A stretch of 64,000 nt of DNA from Vishniacozyma victoriae (lineage: Eukaryota > Basidiomycota > Tremellomycetes > Tremellales > Bulleribasidiaceae), in assembly GCA_017654735.1 (NCBI GenBank), contig JADPYG010000002.1, forward strand, positions 186,001-250,000, read 5' to 3'. Of the stretch, positions 59,281 to 64,000 are shown piece by piece; within the stretch, counting starts at the first letter, position 1, and each line of letters starts with the position of its first letter. Under the pieces are notes generated by a model. The model was given only the letters and a program-made list of their open reading frames with translations. It made no database searches and had not been told where the DNA came from. The position numbers and the translations under genes were made by a program.

Positions 59281-62200
59281 CTAATCCATCTTTGTCCCCA
59301 AGTCCACTCCCTCAGCCCTGGATGGATTCCGACTCAACATATTCTCCTTTACGGGAGTCAATGCTCCAGTCCCAGTTGCAAGCGTGGACCTCATCACTGG
59401 TGACCTCTCAAATGATGGTTTTTGAGGAAGTGAGAATGAGAGAGCACGAGGACTGTGTGTAGCGGTAGTATTGATTGATTTACTGAATGAGGATCTCATT
59501 TGGTTCGGTGGAGTGGATGGCCTGTCGGCGCCGGAAGCCGAGAAAGAGTTGGCAGTCCCGGACCTTTGGGGAATTGTATCTCGAGAGCCACGGCGCGAGT
59601 GACCTCGACTGAGATCACCCTCGGCAAGATTTGAACTCATTCGAGATAATCTGCGAGAGAAATCTTCTTCAAGAGCTTGCTCTTCGGCTGCGGTGAAATC
59701 TCGTGGAAGCATGACGGCACGATCGATAGCCACAGGAAGTCCACGATGTCGACCTCGAATCATTACGGCGATCACCACGAGCTTTGATAGGGTACTCCAA
59801 GTCCCGACGAAAGAGTAGTTGGCGATTGGGGATCCCAAACTCAAGCCGACAGTACCGTACGCCGAAACCAGCTCAAAAATGATGTTGAAGACGTTGAACC
59901 AAGTGGCTGTATCTTCTCGATCAATCTTGCTTTTCTAATTGATGAGCTCGTTTCCTGTACTTGTCACGTAATATGGATAGGATAGGAGACACACCTCGAT
60001 GATGCAGACCAGCCAGAGTGCGAAAGCCAGCCACCAGATATCGAACGCCAGTTGCCTCCTCGCACTGTCATCAGCGCAGGCCAGAATGAGAAGGGAGGAC
60101 GTACTGCCACCCAACGTATTTCGCTACTGCTTGAGCGCCCTTTTCAGATTGAGGCTCATCATTCTCCCCTACTTCCCCTTCATCAAATAGACCAAGGGAA
60201 CGTTCTTCATAGACGTTCGTAGATCGGACAGAGAGGGCGATTGGGTAGATTGAAATATACTGTCCGTTAGTGTATCACTTGGAGCAGAAAACACACCATC
60301 ATGATGACATATAAAATTTTGACAGCAGGCGCCAACGATGCTAGGGGGACGATACCGAAACCAGCTGCTCTGACGGCAGCAGATTGAACGAAGGCAGCTG
60401 CAATCCTAGTTCCAACGGGAATCTCCTCGATAGCCCTGCCGATCAGTACATTCAAGAGCCTCTATAGGGGGGCACAACTGACGGAGTTCCAATGTCCAGG
60501 ACCAAGAAACATACCCAATCCAGTAATCTATCTGTCAGCTCAAAACGAGGTAGTTCTTGAACTAGCGTACGTGAGAGACAGCATTAAGAATGCTAGGAAC
60601 CAAGTTTGAGTGGATGGAAACATGTATACGAAACATCGTCTGGGATGATCGAGAAGGAATTTAAGCGTTTCCTTCAGTCGCGAAGTCTGCGGGCAAAGCT
60701 TGTACGTTGTCCATCTATTTGGTCAGCATCGTCGGGACGTGATTCAGAAAGACGTACACTGTCAATCGTAACAAGACGGGCTGAATGTCAGCGTGTACAG
60801 ACGATACTGAGGGGACTTACGAATGCAGTGTTGCCAGCATAGATCAAAAACATAATGACTGGTGTGTCAGCAGATACTCGATATGGCTCCTGTCCCAATA
60901 TGAACTTCCGACTTACTAAAGTTCATGAGATAAGCAGTCTGGAAAGGTAACAAACTAGCGTCCGACAGACTAGTACCCGTATTTGTGAATGCCGACACGG
61001 CGTTGAAAAGCGAGAACCAAACCGGTGACACGTATTTATGTTGATTCTGGAAGACATCTTCGTACCGTTTCCCAGCATCAATGTAGGGGGCAATGATGAC
61101 GAAAGCAGCAAGTTGGAGAAATATAAAGTACTGAATATTAGTATCTGTTGTAAGAGGGGATAAAGAGCACCTACACCAGAAACGATGTAAAGTAATACCC
61201 TTAGACCTCTGTATTCCACTCCACCCAGTTCATCCATTTGTTCTTCTGTTAAATCGTGGAATCTGGAGTTACGTCCGACGACAGCCGAAAAAGAGATATA
61301 AGGTACCTCCTTCGTTTCCTCAGCCAAACCCGAGTTGATCGTGCCGCGCCCAGAAATGGAGTTGGTGCGAGGCATCGTCATTGTTTTGGACATGGTCATG
61401 GAAGCCTTTGGAAAGAATTTGTCGATAAACATACGCAACAGCTCAAAGGGAGTCGGGAAACCTCCGAATCCAGACATTTTCGTATCGGGCCTTTGAGATA
61501 AAGAGGGACGTAGAGACAATGTGCGGGGAAACACCGTGGTGGTGGCGCCGGTTTGAGTTCGGGGCACTGTCTTGTCAGCGGATCATTGTCATACATGAGC
61601 GGGACTGCTCACTATCTTGACTTCGGACAGTTCCTGATCGAGGCATGAAACCTCCTTCGCGAGCACTAGAGAATCCACGGGGCTGATAGTCATGCTCAAG
61701 CCCGTCATCTTCTTCGTCATTGAATGCGATTGTCCTAGATCGAGGAAATGCGTCTATTATGAGCACTGAACACGACAGTGACTCACCTTCAGTAAGGTGT
61801 TTCCCAGCATAGGCAGTTTTGGTGGGTGGCAACCTACTATTCAGCAATCATCCCGCATCATCAGGAAGGGACTCACTCGGAATGTTCATCGTCCGGGCTA
61901 GCGGTAAAGACTTGATCGGGATCATCATCCAACACCTTGCCGCCCAGATCGAGTCCAAGAGCAGTTTTACTAGGTCGCAATGCCTTCTCCTCATCCGGAG
62001 CTTTCCCCCAATTTTGATCCGGCGTCTCGACCCCTCCCCAGACTTGACTATTCGAATGGGCATGATCAATAGCTTTGACTTCTGATCCGCTGGTAGAATG
62101 GGCGTGATCAATGACCTTGGGTTCTGATGGACGCGAGGTGTGATCGAGAGTTTTGGGTGGGGAGACGGGAGAAGCACCAGGGGTTCCGCGCTCATCGTAC

Positions 62201-63113
62201 CACCCCATTGGATTTACCATTCCCATACCACCTCCTCCAACTCGCACAATCATATTCTTGTCAATCCCCTTTTTCTTCTTGTGTTTTTCCTTTTCCTTCT
62301 CCTTCAGTTCCCTTTGATGATCTTTTTCTTTCTTGCTAGGAGCGGGCGATTGGTGGGCATGTAGATCCGGGTCCGATGAGGGCGCTGATGACCCATCTTG
62401 AGGATCATTTGGATCAGTCTTGACTTCGCGAATCTCCTAGATTGTCAGATATGTCCTGATCGAGAGTATAAGACCCACCATGTCGTGCTCCTGATTGGTC
62501 TGCCTTCGGATGGTACTGAATCGCCGCTTAAGAGCACTCAGAGGCTGAGTACGCGTGGTAGCAACTCTGGATATCGTCCTTTGAAGTAAAGATTGTTTTT
62601 GCTGCTCCTGAATCACATGTTTGAATTTCAAGCGAAAGAAATATTGTCGTACAATGATCATGACGATTGAAACAAAGACCTATCATCAGCACCCCACCTG
62701 TTCGGTGCCTTTCCGAAGAAAGTGTGAACAAAGTCACGTACCAAAGACCCAATCAGCATCTGGAAAAACATGAGGACTTGCTGCATGACGCTTAGTGTCG
62801 ATAGATCCACTGTGGCGAGTCCGTTTACTGTCATACTAGTGACGCAGAGGAAAAGGCAGTCGATATAAGGGATATGATATTCGGTATTGATTCCATACAT
62901 TACTCCAGAGAAGAATAGTGGAATCTATAATGAGTATAGACACTACCAGAATGACAAGAAGAGGCTCACAAAGATGAACGCCAATAGATGGACACGATAA
63001 AAATTCAATTCCCGACCAACTAACGCCTTTGTTTTCTCCCATGTTGTTGGCATTGCAAATCGACCGGATCGTACGTCCGACACAAAGCCAGTGGCTGTTC
63101 GTGGAAGTGACAT
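59281..63113 (-). CDS. TRK1: Trk-type high-affinity potassium transporter
   Basis: Plasma-membrane K+ uptake protein with four MPM (helix-pore-helix) units. The N-terminus is MSLPRTATGFVSDVRSGRFA, then helices with pore loop 1 SMTVNGLATVDLSTLSVMQQ. A long hydrophilic loop typical of fungal Trk (about 62640-61250) is rich in Lys/Glu and His/Ser (HQRELKEKEKEKHKKKKG). VPYISFSAVVGRNSRFHDLT follows, then pore 2 AVSAFTNTGTSLSDASLLPF, pore 3 QSAAVRAAGFGIVPLASLAP and pore 4 with LGSPIANYSFVGTWSTLSKL and VVIAVMIRGRHRGLPVAIDR. Each pore keeps the central Gly. Start ATG at 63113; stop at 59281-59283. A dozen or so introns. TRK1 symbol used in the family sense. Confidence 0.92.
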
Positions 63114-63562
63114 TGTTGTGGATGTGATCGATGTTTAGGTCGTTATATAGTATATTTTCACCTCATCGCGTCTGCAGTGTGTTTTATCCTTTATCCTTAT
63201 CCTTGGCTTTGTACTCGTGTTCTTGGATAAACGTGTGACAAGAGGGTCAGAGGTCCGAGCGCGATAGAGTGATAGATAAGAGATGCGTAGCAAGCGAGGG
63301 TGAAAGTTGTGTGTGTGTCGTTGATCAAAGGAGTCTAAGATGATAATCAAAGGAGGCTAATTAGAGCGTGCACAATTGATTGCCTAGAATTCAGATCCAC
63401 TTTCTAATTCGGGTAAACACGTGCAGAATTTAGAAATCCCGCAAACAGACAGATCTGGCTGATTTCGATGCAGAAAGTTAAAGCAAGGGGAGGGGTAGTT
63501 GAAGCATTAGCGTTTGCAAGTATGCATCGCAAGTCGCACACCCATGACTATGATAAAAAGTC
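63114..63562. other. Intergenic region, TRK1 promoter / 3' UTR of next gene
   Basis: About 0.45 kb. It carries the upstream region of TRK1 and the 3' UTR of the minus-strand gene to the right. A GTGTGTGTGTCG tract lies near 63309-63320. No gene seen. Confidence 0.45.
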
Positions 63563-64000
63563 CTACATGCCCATCCCACCCATTGTTCCACCACCCATTC
63601 CCGACCCCTGCCCCTGCCCTTGCCCTTGGACCCCTTGACTCTGATGTTCCTGCGCCGTAGAAGCTAATAATCGTTGTAGATCATATGAATCAGCAGGAGC
63701 AAAAGACATATTTTCAACAGTATATCCAGCCATGAAATCAGATAGCCAATATGGGCCTAAATTATCAGTCTATGCTTTACAGAAGGGAGGGGAGACGTAC
63801 TTGGTCCACTAGCTGAATTTGACCGCTCACTACGAGCTATTGATTCCCGCAAAGAAGTTTCTGTTGGGGGATGTTGGGGGTCTGATGGATCTGTCCTGAA
63901 TCGCCTTAAGAGGCCTTTATCGGGTAAAGAAATAAATGTTCCTTTTAGTTGACGGGGGAATGGTCTTGAGACTCCTGACCCTGTTTATCAGTTCTCTCCT
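63563..64000 (-). CDS. Unidentified protein, C-terminal part (runs off the window)
   Basis: Two exons are visible: 63801-63980 and 63563-63756, with a 44-nt intron between and an upstream acceptor at 63981. The first reads SGVSRPFPRQLKGTFISLPD, then LLRRFRTDPSDPQHPPTETS. The second reads SPYWLSDFMAGYTVENMSFA and ends in a Gly/Gln/Met run ([16 protein letters not shown]...GMGM). Stop TAG at 63563-63565. I do not recognise the family. The YWLSDFMAGYT segment looks conserved rather than disordered. The 5' part lies beyond the window. Confidence 0.6.

Overview
The window is eukaryotic, gene-dense fungal nuclear DNA, most likely from a tremellomycete basidiomycete (Cryptococcus/Kwoniella-like). 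Genes lie on both strands with short gaps. Almost all are broken by many 35-70 nt introns with GTRNGT donors and CTGAC/CTGAT branch points close to the acceptor. The gene families (HIS7 fusion, TRP4, LCB1, VMA13, SUB2, PRP28, SNF5, TRK1) are fungal. I see no transposon, tRNA, rRNA or CRISPR array.

Layout, left to right. 0-1 kb: 3' end of a bHLH-like regulator. 1.1-5.8 kb: full-length ABCB multidrug transporter (-). 6.8-10.2: exocyst SEC5 (+). 10.4-12.3: mitochondrial succinyl-CoA ligase beta (-). 12.6-15.1: membrane-anchored SGNH-hydrolase-like protein (-). 15.3-17.2: HIS7 (+). 17.5-19.9: LCB1 (-). 20.1-21.7: carnosine N-methyltransferase-like (+). 21.7-23.2: tandem pair of small unknown membrane proteins (-). 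24.0-25.3: ArfGAP (+). 25.5-27.1: conserved fungal protein of unknown function (-). 27.4-29.4: SUB2 (-). 30.4-35.0: SNF5 (+). 35.5-40.9: four consecutive minus-strand genes I cannot assign, with difficult splice structure. 41.3-44.9: divergent MFS permease and class II aldolase-like pair. 45.0-48.2: SPP2 (-) and VMA13 (+), divergent. 48.4-48.9: small ABM-fold-like protein. 49.1-50.9: F-box protein. 51.2-52.6: TRP4. 52.7-56.2: RpiB-like isomerase, DenD-like dehydrogenase and ribulose-phosphate 3-epimerase. 56.4-59.1: PRP28. 59.3-63.1: TRK-type potassium transporter. 63.6-64.0: 3' part of an unidentified gene.

Most of the window is conserved housekeeping content. The parts most worth attention are four: the carbohydrate-type genes at 41-56 kb (permease + aldolase and RpiB-like + DenD-like, each pair sharing a divergent promoter, plus RPE1), which could serve a tetrose or sugar-acid route; the orphan block at 35.5-40.9 kb; the tandem small membrane-protein pair at 21.7-23.2 kb; and unusual RNA features (two GC-AG introns, a 362-nt intron in SUB2, a recurrent GC-rich motif next to intron branch points).

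Exon boundaries were read by eye from splice consensus and reading-frame continuity. Gene ends are given as start to stop codon; introns inside are mentioned only where informative.
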